A DNA stretch of 64,000 bases, taken from the NCBI GenBank assembly GCA_027922465.2, contig BQMF02000481.1, positions 1-64,000 of the forward strand, read 5' to 3'. Below are positions 1-12,965 of this stretch, one piece after another. Below the pieces are notes generated by a model. That model ran no database searches. It saw only the letters and a program-made list of their open reading frames with translations, and was not told where the DNA came from. Within the stretch, counting starts at the first letter, position 1. Every line of letters starts with the position of its first letter. Source of the DNA: Turritopsis dohrnii (lineage: Eukaryota > Cnidaria > Hydrozoa > Anthoathecata > Oceaniidae). The position numbers were made by a program, and so were the translations under genes.

Positions 1-250
1 AAACTCATATCATCTTTTATGATGAAACTCATATCATCTTTATGTATACTTCCAAGTTTTTTTTTTACAGCAGTAGTCTTTTGTCTTCTTTTCACGTTTA
101 TGCTGAAAGATAACATATGCATGCAGAACCTTTAAATGTTATTGTGAAATATTTCAAAATAATTATAATAAGTTAAATGGCTTTGTATTATTCTTTACTG
201 GTAATAGGTTTTCTAGCTTTTTGTTTACAAATTTTTTAGTCTGAAGTTAA

Positions 251-828
251 AGGGATTCCTGCGCCCAAAATGATATTTTACTAATCAGACATAATCCATA
301 AAACAAACCCGAAAACATAATTATTAACATTTGCTTTCGTTTTGTTGTCCTTAAATAACAAATTTATTTCATGAAATTCTGGCCGCCATTACATGCTCGC
401 TGCTTCTATTCTTCGAATGATTTTTAAAAACTCGCTCCAAATCTCTTAAAACTTGTGACGTAATAGGCAAGTAAGAAATTATTTACCGCCAGTGAAAGAT
501 GGAGAGTAAGAATTTTAAACCAAGTTTGTAAAAAATACTTGAAGATAGCTTATTATGCCGAATTAATGTTTCTTGTATAATAACATTATTGTGGCCAACT
601 TTGACTATACCCACTTATTTCGTCACAAACAATTTGGTTTGGAGCGACTTTAGCGAATCGAGGCGAGAAGATAAGCAAAGATAGCAGTGAAGAGAGTGGG
701 AAGCCTGTGTTTTGAGTAAAGGATATTATGAAATCTCTTCACATTTGGTATAAATGTTTAACAAAACTTTGTTTCTTGGCATAATTACTGTTTATTGCTT
801 GAATATCATTTTGGACGCAGGAATCCCT
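251..828. mobile_element. MITE with TTAA target duplication
   Basis: The ends are inverted copies: AGGGATTCCTGCG at 251 and CGCAGGAATCCCT ending at 828, and the inverted match continues about 27 bp inward. TTAA flanks both sides (247-250 and 829-832), the target duplication typical of piggyBac elements, although a 3-bp duplication cannot be excluded. No coding capacity is visible. A second, imperfect inner inverted match surrounds the CTCGCTCCAAA motif near 431. Confidence 0.8.
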
Positions 829-2675
829 TTAAGAAGAGAAGAAACCAAAAGTGAATTACTTTCTATATAGCTATGTATTTGTTTTAAAGATCTGCTGCAT
901 TGTAGTTTTTTATGTATTATAGATTGTTGCACTTCCTTTGTACCTACATTGAAACATGGAACTACCCATTCGAAAGTCATTTAACCAGCTAAGCAGATAA
1001 TCAGTTTTGGAATGAAGAAAGAGAAACTTTAACATCAGAATGACATTTTATCATGCATATATGAAATCTTTGCCGTAATAGGTGGGTTTGTAAACCGATT
1101 TTTTTATTGTTTATTTTTCTGTTTTCTAAATTGGTTATCAATCTTTTATTATTTTTTTAGTTTCTTTACCATCATGATTGATCATATTTCAGTTGCCAAA
1201 GATTGTTTTGAAAACATTATGGAGACTGGCAGTTCTTAGCATTAATATACTTGTAGGAGTACTCAGAGTATATACAGTGGTGATTCTGGGACTGTAGTGG
1301 TCCTTTTCTTGTAACTTAAAGATAATGAATTATTATAAACTGGACTGAGGTTTACAGAGTGCTGATGTCAGTGAAATCCCTCATTAAAACACAATAACTG
1401 AACTTTCAGAAACTAGCAGTTGAAAACATCGAAATCGCAAAGAAACTCCCGAAACGAACAATTTCAAAATGGATAACTGCTAACTTATGTTTTCTCAAAG
1501 CCTTCATAACAGTTCATGAATTATTTTTAAATATCTAAAAATGTACAATTTTTCAATTTCCGCGCCTTAGCGAAGGAAATTGTTTGATTTAGACATTCGA
1601 TGTAACAGTTTTTTGCCGTTTTCGGAAAGTCCGTTCGGATTTTGGACTGTTTTTTTATTCAGAATAGTTAATGACAGACCCAAAACTCTATGCAAAATGT
1701 AATAAAAAAAGGCCACTTTCAATATTAATTCATAAAAATAATAAGCTTTTTATACTTTTGAAATACTTTTAGAAGTTATTTTAGCCGTTTTATATTTAAA
1801 ACTTCCCAATTCAATTATCTTTAAAAATTTCTTTAAAAAGTCAGTAAAATATGCACACCAAACACGTGAATCGTTCTCGAACCGTTTGGTTTATGTTTTG
1901 AGGAAATTGTAGAATTACAAGAAGCTTTGAAGAAGAATTTTAAGAATTTATCTACTATTAAGACTATACTATCTACGAGGAAATATTGATGTTTAGCTGA
2001 CTCTGGGAAACATTCTTGAAAAAGAAGGTGAAGGTTTGATAGTAAACGAAACTTTCCTGTGAAAAAAACTTTCAATATCGCAGCAGAAATGTATTATAGT
2101 ATCAAAACATTACTGGTGAATACGTCTTATCAATAAATGCATGAAACATGTTCATTTCATTTAACAAATATTACACCGAAAGTTGAAGATATTGAAAAAA
2201 ACAAACAAATGAAATTGTCATAGCAGCACAAATCACTAGTGAATGAATTGACCCAAACATAACATACATACTGAAACTATAAACATGTGCAAGATATTGG
2301 TGAACGATATGTCTTATAAAACTGTTTTTCTGGCTCCGAAACGTCATAGTGAATTGAAAAGCGGTAATGAATTAAAGAAGGGAGTAATTTGGGGAATTCC
2401 GGACTGCATCAAATTATTCATCACTGTACAATGCTCGGTCAAGTTATCACTTGCGTGGAACTGACTAGTATTAAATTCACATTTAAAAGATTATAAGATG
2501 ATATTGTTCAAAATAATCCTGCAAACCGCTCAATGGAGGCACAATGATATAGTTTGGATAATATGTCAGAGGAAAACAAACTTTGGATGACGATTAGAAT
2601 GCAACCAATTATATAACATACAATGGGATCACTAAAGCCTTGTGAAAATTTGGAGTGTAGTTCTAGGACACAATA
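829..2675. other. Non-coding stretch, nothing recognised
   Basis: AT-rich sequence with only short open frames that have no recognisable motif, splice signals or repeat structure. Confidence 0.5.
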
Positions 2676-3097
2676 CCTTAAGGGGATTTTTTTTGCGTGG
2701 ATAAAGTTTTGCAACTTTTGCGAATTTTGGTCAAATTCGCAAAAATAAATCCACGCAAGACGTCAAGACATGAACGATTCGCGAAAATAAATCCACCCAA
2801 AATTTCATGATTTTATTTGCTCAATTTTTGTCTCTGCGTATCTTTCATATATTAGCTATTTCCTTGTACTTATCAAGCACCCATTGGTTTTGCAATGTGG
2901 CAGGCATGGAAATGGTGATTTTTGCTGCTACTTCTAAGCTATATTATAAAGTACACACATTGAACTTTGTGCCCATTCGCAAATATAAATTTAAACATTT
3001 TCCTTGAGAAGCTCTGACTCGAAAAAATTAATCCACGCAAAACGCTCTCAAACATTCGCTCGCAAAAATTAGTCCACGCAAAAAAATCCCCTTAAGG
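2676..3097. mobile_element. MITE with TA target duplication
   Basis: Terminal inverted repeats CCTTAAGGGGATTTTT at the left and the exact complement at the right (ending 3097), flanked by TA at 2674-2675 and 3098-3099. TA duplication suggests a Tc1/mariner-type non-autonomous element. The interior repeats short motifs of the form TTCGCAAAAATAAATCC, so the sub-terminal region is itself repetitive. Confidence 0.85.
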
Positions 3098-3099
3098 TA

Positions 3100-4134
3100 T
3101 ATCATGTTCGAAAAGAACATTTTCATACAGATCCTAACAAAGTTTTATTGTGTCATTTGTCTTTTCGTCCACATTAGTGTTGTTTATAGACTCCATAGAA
3201 GTGGTAATATGGAGACAGTGGTGGATCTAGAGTGTAGTTGCAACTTGTGGAGAAGCGCATTAATATATACGTTGTGAATTCAGTTCATATTATCAATGGG
3301 ATTATTTGAACCTTTTTCTTTTATCTTTGAATTGCTAACACTCTCCTACACAAGTAGCGGCTTGCCTCTGGATCCGCCACTGGAAGGTTTAATAGAAATA
3401 GATTTTCATATTGTATGTTATGTTGATTTAAGTTATGTATATAATTTTTATCTTCTTGTTATCCTGTTAAATGTCATAGATTAAAATCTTTGCAATGCCC
3501 TAGTTTCGCCTGCTCCTATTAATGCAAGTTATGAACAATTTCATGTAATGTTTACTTAAATATATTACCAAATTCACATTTCTGGCAAAATTTGGAAGGT
3601 GTGCACAAAGAACAATTGGAAGGTCCTGATATTAAAGTTGGCAGTTACTTGCAGATTTTTCCCTGATTTTTCCCTGATTTTCAAATGATTTTGGTTCACT
3701 TCTATCGAATATCATTTTATTCTTCATGTGAACCATAAGTCTTATTTTGGGTAGTCATCCAGATATCTTGAAAATTAGCCTAAAGCTATTTCCTCTAGGC
3801 CTGATGCAGAAAGCCCTGAGGCTTCTAGTTTTTCATTTAATTCATATTTATCTTTTTGTCACAATTCAGACAAACAACTCTCCTTCTCTTTATTCAAATC
3901 TGAATATTTTTACAGGATAAAAACTGTCAGTAAAATCTATTTTTATATATTTTTGACAAACATCTCTCTTTTTTCCAAGTCTATGTTTTGATAAGCTTCC
4001 GTTGCTTCCTGTGAAAATGTTGGATCAATTCCTTATGGTAATAATTTTTTTTTGCGGGAGACTGCAGAATATCTAAATGTGTTGCACAATTTGTGTCCTT
4101 TTGTTGCATCACATATACATGACCACATGGTATA
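3100..4134. other. Non-coding stretch, nothing recognised
   Basis: No supported gene. A short direct repeat of CCCTGATTTTT lies near 3660-3680. Confidence 0.5.
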
Positions 4135-4479
4135 CACGTTTTTTTATATAAGCATATGGGATTTTGAGCTCAGCCTCAATATGCTTAATAAAAGGTTAAA
4201 ACTGAGGCTGAAATTTGCTTACGATATGCTTATACACTTCTCTTATTGGCGCTTCCCTAGTTTAAAAATAAATTCTTTAGTTCGTACTTGAAAAAAGCTT
4301 ACAATTACGTTATAATTATGTCTGACTTTTATATTTTGCCCCGATTTTAAAATTTACCCTTGTAAAAAAAATTCAGGTTAATGATAAATGAGCCTCAGCA
4401 TGCTTATGGTATGCTTAAATTTTTGCCGATTCTGAGCCTTGATATGCTTATAGGCGCTATGCTTATAAAAAATAACGTG
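4135..4479. mobile_element. MITE, probable TA duplication
   Basis: Imperfect terminal inverted repeats: CACGTTTTTTTATATAAGC at 4135 and its near complement ending at 4479. Both are bounded by TA (4133-4134, 4480-4481). Internally, TATGCTTA motifs and GAGCCT/AGGCTC motifs are arranged in opposite orientations around the centre. No coding capacity. Confidence 0.65.
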
Positions 4480-4880
4480 TATGCATTATTTAATATTCAG
4501 AAATAAAATACTTTCTGCATTTTTCAAATGACTGACAGGCAGCCAGCTCCTTTGAATATTTTTTGATAATTGGGCTGGTTTCCTGATCAATAGACCTTTC
4601 CCGAATTCATGTTTAAACGAAACATTGTGGCCGAGTTGTCGTGTCTATCCTCGCTTTTAATATTCTAACTACTTCTAATTATTGTAATGGGAATTAGGAA
4701 TAATAGAGACTATCATTAAGTTATAAAGTAATGAAATCAGTGGAACAATGAATTGCATTAAAACGAGGTTAGATATGAAACTCGACCACAATTCAGTGTT
4801 TAAACTGAAAATCGGGAAATATATATATTGCTTATTATATATTTCCCCATAGGGCGAAATATATGTTAAAACCGGTATTT

Positions 4881-4910
4881 TCCTTCTTCTTCTTCTTCTC
4901 CTTCTTCTCC
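4881..4910. repeat. CTT/CTC trinucleotide microsatellite
   Basis: Run of TTC and TCC triplets. The short arginine-rich open frame on the minus strand here is only a translation of this repeat. Confidence 0.85.
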
Positions 4911-7439
4911 GTTCCAATTACATATAATAATTTAAAACACAGGATTGAGACAACATAATAACTTGACAGAATCTGGTCGAGTGTGCTTCCCTGGATAGTC
5001 ATTTAATCCAACAAGAGAAACATAGTTTGCTATGGATGAATTTCTTGGTCACGTATACTGTTTTGATACTGTAGTATATATGTGTATGTTTATATATGGT
5101 CATTTTTACCACAAAAAAAACAATGAGTGTGAACATATTTTTTTGAACAGAGATGTTTATTCTGAATACTTGAATTTAGTTTTATAAATTGTCACTTTAA
5201 GCCCATCTGTTTTTTTGAAAATAACTATTCTGTCCTAATTTGAAATGTTATACGTAATATTTGTTAGTAGAGATTTTAATTGCTTTTGATAGTTATTTGC
5301 TTATAAGTATACTGTGGTATCAAAATTAGGATTAACAATTTTCTTTTCTTCTTTTGTACAGAAAACCTGTATACAAATTTGATTGTATAATGTTGTATAT
5401 TGTTGTTTTTTCCAAGTTACAAAAGGCAAGTGGTCTGTTAAATTACGATGTTTACCCTTATTTTATGGTATAAAGGATAGGAAACTTGTTAAGCTTCTGC
5501 AACAATAAAGATCATACATATATTATGATGAAATTGTCTTCCACATTGATGGGGTTGTTGATATGCAGTTGTTTAAGGGGAAATATTAGTCGCATTTAGG
5601 TCTTATAATTTTTAGCTACGTGTCCATAGAAACTTGTCAGTCACTTTTGAACTCCTCAGCAAAAAATTTTAAAGAGAAACCTTATTATTTGACCGTGAAC
5701 AACTTCATTTCATAATAAGTTCAAAGTAAGTTTTTTTGTGGTATTAAATTCAATCTGAGTATCAGGTTGATGGTAGTTATACTGTAATTATTTAATCATA
5801 CATTTTTCTCATGGTTATCAATATCTTATTATACTAATTCGCTTTGTGCATCCCACTTTTATTTTAGAGAGTGATATATTTGGTTTTTTTCTCACGGTCA
5901 AAACCTTCTTATTTTTTCCCTTTTCGTCGTAAAACCTCGTCAAAGCGAGAGAGGTTTTTTTGATTTTCCGCGATTAGTATATGCTCCTCCGTTTTGTTAT
6001 TTTTGGTTTGCGCAGTGGAAATCAGCCGAAAAACGTCTTTGGAGGAGTGCGAGCAATGCAATTTCTTCGTTCGAAATTTGTCAACGATCATTTCGTGAGC
6101 AAGAAACTTCGCGAAGAAGACGTGTTTCTTTTTGTATACGAATATTTTTATTTAAATTTGATTGTTTTAGGCAGCAAATCGACGAAAGAACTGACGAAGA
6201 AACACAGGTTTGTATGCACGAAGGTATGTTAAACTTTTAATAAAAGAACACGGGTGTAAGTGAGTTAGTTGTTTGTTTACAATGAAAAATCATATTTAGA
6301 TATACAGAAGAAGTGCAGTGAAGTTTTTAAAAATTAGCTGCAGAAAGATCGAACGAACAAAAGGTATTATTATAAAACTTTTATTTTGGATTAATAAAAG
6401 AACAAGTTAGGTATATATGTATTTGTATTTAAATGTATTTAAATGTTTGTTTACGTTATAGTTATCAAATATCGCTATACAGAAGAAAGTGTAGTGAAGA
6501 AATGCAGAACAAAATGATGTTTATTTACACAGTAAGGAATGGTTTTAATTTAGTTTTGAAAGATTAAATACTATAGCTTTGAATAGATATCTTATTATAT
6601 GAGTTCTTTCGTTTAGTTTATATGCTACTGGATGAAAAACGAAGACGAGAGTAATTTGTTTTGGTAACGCGCGCTATTATTATTTTTATAGTTAGCAAAG
6701 AAGATTTGATTTGATTTATTTATTTACAGATCAATTAAAAATGGTCCCACAGCTATGACTGTTTTCCTTTCTCATGGCTGTGGAAGTAGGGAACGTGTTA
6801 TGCTGTCAAATTGTATCTATTGACGATGTTTGATGCTTTGTGCCAGCCATTTATGCCTTTTGTTTTGGTTTGCTTAAATATGGTTGCAGTAGTAGTAAGT
6901 ATTGTAGCTGTTCTTTACTGAAATCTTTTTCTTTTAGGTCAGAAAAGAAAAAGTGTAGCTATTTATAAACGAAATTTATAAATGTATAAATGAAACACAT
7001 GGTATGTTGAGAAGGTTATTTAAGAGAAGAATGGATTATTGTATTTCATTGCAATTGTACTACAAAAAAGAAGCATTGCTGGGGTATATTTTTCTTCAGT
7101 TTATATTTGTTTACGTCATTCATTATTTTGTGTTATGTTAGTTGCTACATACATACTTGCTAGGTATATAAGTTTAGCATTATGTTTTTATTTGTTGCTT
7201 TTAATATCTTCTGGGTATTCAATTATGGTTTTGGTCAAAGTAGGGCATTTTGTTGTTTCAATTATTTTTATTAATTTGATGTTTGGTTGTGTATCCAGGT
7301 AAAAGTCTTTATTCTGTTCAGCTCCAGTGTTGAGTGAACCCGTATTGACTCACAGTATCGGTTGACTTTATAGACCAAATTTTGTTTTTAATTGTTATCT
7401 TTAGGATAAATGCGTACTTGAATTTTCTTTTTGTTTTTT
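4911..7439. other. Non-coding stretch, possibly Helitron body
   Basis: No supported gene. It lies immediately upstream of a Helitron 3' terminus at 7945, so part may be the body of that element, but no 5' terminus could be fixed. The motif TTTTAGAGAGTGA at about 5866 recurs at 19131 and, inverted, at 14023 and 21709, so some of this belongs to a dispersed repeat family. Confidence 0.4.
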
Positions 7440-7916
7440 TCTTTATTTTTGTTTCATTTTTTATTTCAATATTGTTATAGCATGATTAGGTTTTCGGTAT
7501 TACAATTCAAGTACTAATTTTTTAGGTAATAATAAAAAAAGCATAAGGAAATGGGACTCATGGTTTTAATCATGACGTTGATGGTTTTGGGAAGAACAGA
7601 CTATCATTTCAAAAATTCATTAATGGTTGCAGTCCAGTAGTAACTTTGGAACAAAAGAAAAAGTTGGAAGGTATCATTTTTGTAATGTTATTCAATGTTT
7701 GGTTTTGTATGTCTGGGTAAACGGTTCTGTGTTATATATGGCATTTTTTTACATTAAATTTACTTCTCTTCTGCGCATGAATATATATTCTGAGCCATGT
7801 TGCTATTTGTTTTTGTTTTAAATTTTCTGAATGTAAGAAATGAATTAAAAAATTAATGCCTGAAAAGAAACTTTTACAAGAGTTAAATTCTGCGACACAA
7901 CGCATACTGAACATGA

Positions 7917-7945
7917 GTGGCGAGCGACGCCGCCTGGGCGGCTAG
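7917..7945 (+). mobile_element. Helitron 3' terminus (copy 1)
   Basis: GC-rich hairpin GGCGAGCGACGCCGCC followed by GGCGGCTAG and then T. A short hairpin just before a terminal CTRR (here CTAG), with insertion before a T, is the hallmark of Helitron 3' ends. The same terminus recurs at 9147 and 10349 through the tandem array and, independently, at 58193 and 59629. Confidence 0.75.
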
Positions 7946-8314
7946 TACACACAATAATTGATAAAATGTTTGCAACTTTGGGGAAATATATAGCCGCATT
8001 TTTGCGAATCTTGTTGATATTTGATATTTGATAATGTAATTTAATAATTTGAAATTGGGAATTTAAATATAGCCCCTCTTGATCTTTATGACCAACTTGG
8101 TTTTACTTTTTATGTTTACAATTCGAAATTTTTCAACGTTCTGAATGTATTTTTACTGTTTCACTTCTTCCAGTTGCTTTGTATATACTGTCAATGTACC
8201 ATGACCACATCTGAGAAAACAATAGTGTTTGGGCCTGTTATAGTTCATATTAATGTAAAAAGGGTTCTACACTAATTTAATTTTAAGTTGAAATTTACAC
8301 CAGTCGAAAAAATC

Positions 8315-8641
8315 CTAAATCCACCCCTGTAAACTACTGTTAATTCCTGCGTCTTGAAGCAGGGCTTTACCCCATCCTGAAATGGTATCTTTTGACACAG
8401 CCCTGTGAGGTTTGAAATAACTTATGAACAAGTTCGAACACTGGCGCAGATGCTCAGTACGTTCTAAATAATGCATTAAATTATGTACAACACAAAGTTT
8501 GGCTCATCATTATATTTTTTAAACACTAATGTTGCCACATGTTCTGATGGTTTTGATTGTTTAATTTTCGATGTTGTAGGAATAACTACTTTTTCGGGAA
8601 GAATATTGATGTTCTCAATAGTCACACCGTGCAATGTCTGT
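8315..8641 (-). pseudogene. DIRS recombinase C-terminal fragment (copy 1)
   Basis: Minus-strand piece of the same tyrosine recombinase seen complete to its N-terminal half at 10719-11674. It encodes the segment around LFISYFKPH and then stops. The 5' part of the gene is missing here because the tandem unit begins inside it. Confidence 0.75.
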
Positions 8642-9118
8642 TCTTTCTTTTTGTTTTGTTTATTTCAATATTGTTATAGCATGATTAGGTTTTCGGTATT
8701 ACAATTGAAGTATATATTAATTTTTTAGGTAATAATAAAAAAGCATAAAGAAATGAAACTCATGGTTTTAATCATGACGTTGATGGTTTTGGGAAGAACA
8801 GACTATCATTTCAAAAATTCATTAATGGTTGCAGTCCAGTAGTAACTTTGGAACAAAAGAAAAAGTTGGAAGGTATCATTTTTGTAATGTTATTCAATGT
8901 TTGGTTTTGTATGTCTGGGTAAACGGTTCTGTGTTATATATGGCATTTTTTTACATTAAATTTACTTCTCTTCTGCGCATGAATATATATTCTGAGCCAT
9001 GTTGCTATTTGTTTTTGTTTTAAATTTTCTGAATGTAAGAAATGAATTAAAAAATTAATGCCTGAAAAGAAACTTTTACAAGAGTTAAATTCTGCGACAC
9101 AACGCATACTGAACATGA

Positions 9119-9147
9119 GTGGCGAGCGACGCCGCCTGGGCGGCTAG
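9119..9147 (+). mobile_element. Helitron 3' terminus (copy 2)
   Basis: Same hairpin and CTAG end as at 7945, carried by the second 1202-bp unit. Confidence 0.75.
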
Positions 9148-9516
9148 TACACACAATAATTGATAAAATGTTTGCAACTTTGGGGAAATATATAGCCGCA
9201 TTTTTGCGAATCTTGTTGATATTTGATATTTGATAATGTAATTTAATAATTTGAAATTGGGAATTTAAATATAGCCCCTCTTGATCTTTATGACCAACTT
9301 GGTTTTACTTTTTATGTTTACAATTCGAAATTTTTCAACGTTCTGAATGTATTTTTACTGTTTCACTTCTTCCAGTTGCTTTGTATATACTGTCAATGTA
9401 CCATGACCACATCTGAGAAAACAATAGTGTTTGGGCCTGTTATAGTTCATATTAATGTAAAAAGGGTTCTACACTAATTTAATTTTAAGTTGAAATTTAC
9501 ACCAGTCGAAAAAATC

Positions 9517-9843
9517 CTAAATCCACCCCTGTAAACTACTGTTAATTCCTGCGTCTTGAAGCAGGGCTTTACCCCATCCTGAAATGGTATCTTTTGACAC
9601 AGCCCTGTGAGGTTTGAAATAACTTATGAACAAGTTCGAACACTGGCGCAGATGCTCAGTACGTTCTAAATAATGCATTAAATTATGTACAACACAAAGT
9701 TTGGCTCATCATTATATTTTTTAAACACTAATGTTGCCACATGTTCTGATGGTTTTGATTGTTTAATTTTCGATGTTGTAGGAATAACTACTTTTTCGGG
9801 AAGAATATTGATGTTCTCAATAGTCACACCGTGCAATGTCTGT
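9517..9843 (-). pseudogene. DIRS recombinase C-terminal fragment (copy 2)
   Basis: As the fragment at 8315, in the second tandem unit, with the same frameshift near the segment beginning LCVVHNL, which shows that the mutation preceded the duplication. Confidence 0.75.
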
Positions 9844-10320
9844 TCTTTCTTTTTGTTTTGTTTATTTCAATATTGTTATAGCATGATTAGGTTTTCGGTA
9901 TTACAATTGAAGTATATATTAATTTTTTAGGTAATAATAAAAAAGCATAAAGAAATGAAACTCATGGTTTTAATCATGACGTTGATGGTTTTGGGAAGAA
10001 CAGACTATCATTTCAAAAATTCATTAATGGTTGCAGTCCAGTAGTAACTTTGGAACAAAAGAAAAAGTTGGAAGGTATCATTTTTGTAATGTTATTCAAT
10101 GTTTGGTTTTGTATGTCTGGGTAAACGGTTCTGTGTTATATATGGCATTTTTTTACATTAAATTTACTTCTCTTCTGCGCATGAATATATATTCTGAGCC
10201 ATGTTGCTATTTGTTTTTGTTTTAAATTTTCTGAATGTAAGAAATGAATTAAAAAATTAATGCCTGAAAAGAAACTTTTACAAGAGTTAAATTCTGCGAC
10301 ACAACGCATACTGAACATGA

Positions 10321-10349
10321 GTGGCGAGCGACGCCGCCTGGGCGGCTAG
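10321..10349 (+). mobile_element. Helitron 3' terminus (copy 3)
   Basis: Same hairpin and CTAG end as at 7945, carried by the third 1202-bp unit. Confidence 0.75.
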
Positions 10350-10718
10350 TACACACAATAATTGATAAAATGTTTGCAACTTTGGGGAAATATATAGCCG
10401 CATTTTTGCGAATCTTGTTGATATTTGATATTTGATAATGTAATTTAATAATTTGAAATTGGGAATTTAAATATAGCCCCTCTTGATCTTTATGACCAAC
10501 TTGGTTTTACTTTTTATGTTTACAATTCGAAATTTTTCAACGTTCTGAATGTATTTTTACTGTTTCACTTCTTCCAGTTGCTTTGTATATACTGTCAATG
10601 TACCATGACCACATCTGAGAAAACAATAGTGTTTGGGCCTGTTATAGTTCATATTAATGTAAAAAGGGTTCTACACTAATTTAATTTTAAGTTGAAATTT
10701 ACACCAGTCGAAAAAATC

Positions 10719-11674
10719 CTAAATCCACCCCTGTAAACTACTGTTAATTCCTGCGTCTTGAAGCAGGGCTTTACCCCATCCTGAAATGGTATCTTTTGAC
10801 ACAGCCCTGTGAGGTTTGAAATAACTTATGAACAAGTTCGAACACTGGCGCAGATGCTCAGTACGTTCTAAATAATGCATTAAATTATGTACAACACAAA
10901 GTTTGGCTCATCATTATATTTTTTAAACACTAATGTTGCCACATGTTCTGATGGTTTTGATTGTTTAATTTTCGATGTTGTAGGAATAACTACTTTTTCG
11001 GGAAGAATATTGATGTTCTCAATAGTCACACCGTGCAATGTCTGTACCCTCTGACCACCAGAGACTACAGACATAAGCATTGCTAATTTTTTAGATAAGT
11101 TCTTTAATGACAAGTCTTCAGCATTTGGGGAAGATCTAAAATGGTTCAATAGAATGGATACATCCCAGACAAAGTAATTCCTAGGAAAAGTGGGCCTCTT
11201 TTCATAAACACCTTTCATAAACCTTTTAACAATAGGCAAATAACCAAATGTTATATTGTTTATTGGCCTTATTATAGAAGACATTGCACTTCTTGCACTT
11301 TTAATTTGATCATAAGAACAGCCTTGATGGAATAGCTCAGAGAGAAAATGTAAAGCAACAGATAATGGTGGAACACATGGATTGATACCCTTGCCAGAAT
11401 AGGTAAACCATTTTTTGAGAACAGGATTATACTGTTTGACAGTTCCTTCTCTCCAACTATTCATAAGCATATCCACTGTGGCCTCTCAGAAGCCTTGTGT
11501 CATGAAGTCTTTCCTGACACAAGACATGCCAACAATGTCATCAGTTTTTTCCACAGAGGGTGAACTTGACATATGTCTGAGGGTAGAATGAGATTCCCCT
11601 GGCCTGGACTGATGGGTATTGGTTTGCACACTGTCATACTCATTAATGTTGTATATCATGGTTGTGTCGGCCAA
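10719..11674 (-). pseudogene. DIRS-type tyrosine recombinase, broken
   Basis: Minus-strand remnant of a tyrosine recombinase of the kind carried by DIRS retrotransposons, which integrates circular DNA by strand exchange. The core-binding part is clear (NSWREGTVKQYNPVLKKW, then a helix-rich stretch), followed by the first catalytic arginine in SGGQRVQTLHGVTIENI. After a one-base frameshift near 10896 it continues in another frame with LCVVHNLMHYLERTEHL and LFISYFKPH, as in DIRS enzymes. An in-frame TGA near 11487 separates the N-terminal segment. The sequence ends at 10719 before the second histidine-arginine box and the nucleophilic tyrosine, so the enzyme cannot be active. No linked reverse transcriptase was seen, so assignment to DIRS rather than another recombinase-bearing element rests on motif resemblance. 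Confidence 0.8.
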
Positions 11675-11809
11675 TCTGGTGCTATCAGTAGAGCTAGAGC
11701 ACCATCTACCTTTACTTTCTGCAATACACGACCAATAAGATAAAACGGCTACAATAGTTTATGAAAGTTTATGAAAGCGATAGTTCTTGAAAGAAATGTA
11801 TCTTCAAAT

Positions 11810-12300
11810 TTGTTTAATAATTTAATGCGATCCGAATTCAAACAAATGCCTAGCGCTTCGTTGGGAAACTGAATAATTTATTCAAATTATTTGGGGCACA
11901 CATCAACAGATCCGTTGTCTGACCTTAAAAATAAATGTTTGATGGTATGTTGGTTTGGTTGTTGGGCTGGTGGACTGAATGAAAGAAAATAGCTGCGTCA
12001 TTGCTTTTAATTCGTTAAATATATATCGTGGTTACAACATTAACTATTATTAAATAATTTAGTTTTTCAAGGTGAGACAGGGAACATTCAGACTGAATTT
12101 AAATTGACACATTACTCTGTCACGCATATGTTAAAGGTTTCATCTTCCACATAAAAACTTACAAGTAGTTGATAGTATCAATGGAGACGAAATGTAAAAC
12201 ACTCTATGGAATGTGAAGTATGCAACGGCAGTTAAAAAAATTCCTACAATAACAGGCAAAAGGAGCTAAGGTTTCATTGGTGTCATGATGTTATGATATT
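11810..12300. repeat. Dispersed repeat family, copy 1
   Basis: Shares several aligned blocks with 28955-29160 and 29760-30110. Examples are GTTTAATAATTTAA, then GGGAAACTG/GGAAACTGG, then a block ending GACAGGGAACATT(C/T)AGACTG. No protein coding was recognised; identity to any known element is not claimed. Confidence 0.55.
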
Positions 12301-12965
12301 TGAGCATACTGAGTTGCCTACAATTTTATAAATGTAAAAAGAATAAATATACCTGAAGATATTCATCAGTTTTCCGGACTGTACAGCTTTTTAAAAGTTA
12401 TATCCTTATTAATTCAGAGTCAAGTTAACAGTTAAGACATCATTTAAGACATCTGTAATTAAACTTTCGGGATGTTCTGGAACATTTGCTAGACAGAAAA
12501 TGGGCACAATAGTATTTATTCTAAACTACTAGCGCCATGCTTATGTTTCCATGACATAAATGTTATATTTACAAAAGTGAAGCCTGCATATATGTTCGAA
12601 TGCTTTGTAATAACTTCTTTCCACACCTTGTAATAACATCTGCCACATTTTGTAATAAGTTCAGTTTTCATACCTCCATACGTAAGACATTTCAAAATGA
12701 AAGAAATCCATGTGTAATCAAAATAGCGTTTTTTCATTTTTGGAAAAATGAGGGCGTTGCTTTATACTTTTCATAAACGAAATTAAGCTCCTGGAACAAG
12801 GTTGGTTTAAAACAGCCGACTAAGCAGTTGAATGGGCTTTTAAGATGTATTCGTTTCAGTATTTTACATACGAAACTAATAAGTTGTTTTGTTTTTGTTT
12901 TTGTTTTTTTTATTTGCTTTGTTTTGGATTTGGTTCAAATATCAAGTGATGTCAATTTTATCTTA

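Larger units (their letters stand above)
7440..11045. repeat. Three tandem copies of a 1202-bp unit
   Basis: Copies occupy about 7440-8641, 8642-9843 and 9844-11045. The period is exactly 1202 bp between copies two and three, which look identical by eye. Copy one differs by scattered substitutions and indels, mainly in its first 130 bases. Each unit starts with roughly 500 bp that ends in a Helitron 3' terminus (hairpin then CTAG) and continues with the complement of the C-terminal part of a DIRS-type recombinase. The third copy runs on into the rest of that recombinase at 11046. The array is therefore best read as duplication of a junction between a Helitron and a DIRS remnant. Confidence 0.95.

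Noticed and set aside
7627..10318. Triplicated short open frames of 60-81 residues
   Set aside because: They are repeated only because the 1202-bp unit is repeated; none has a domain, and they overlap the Helitron end and antisense recombinase fragment.
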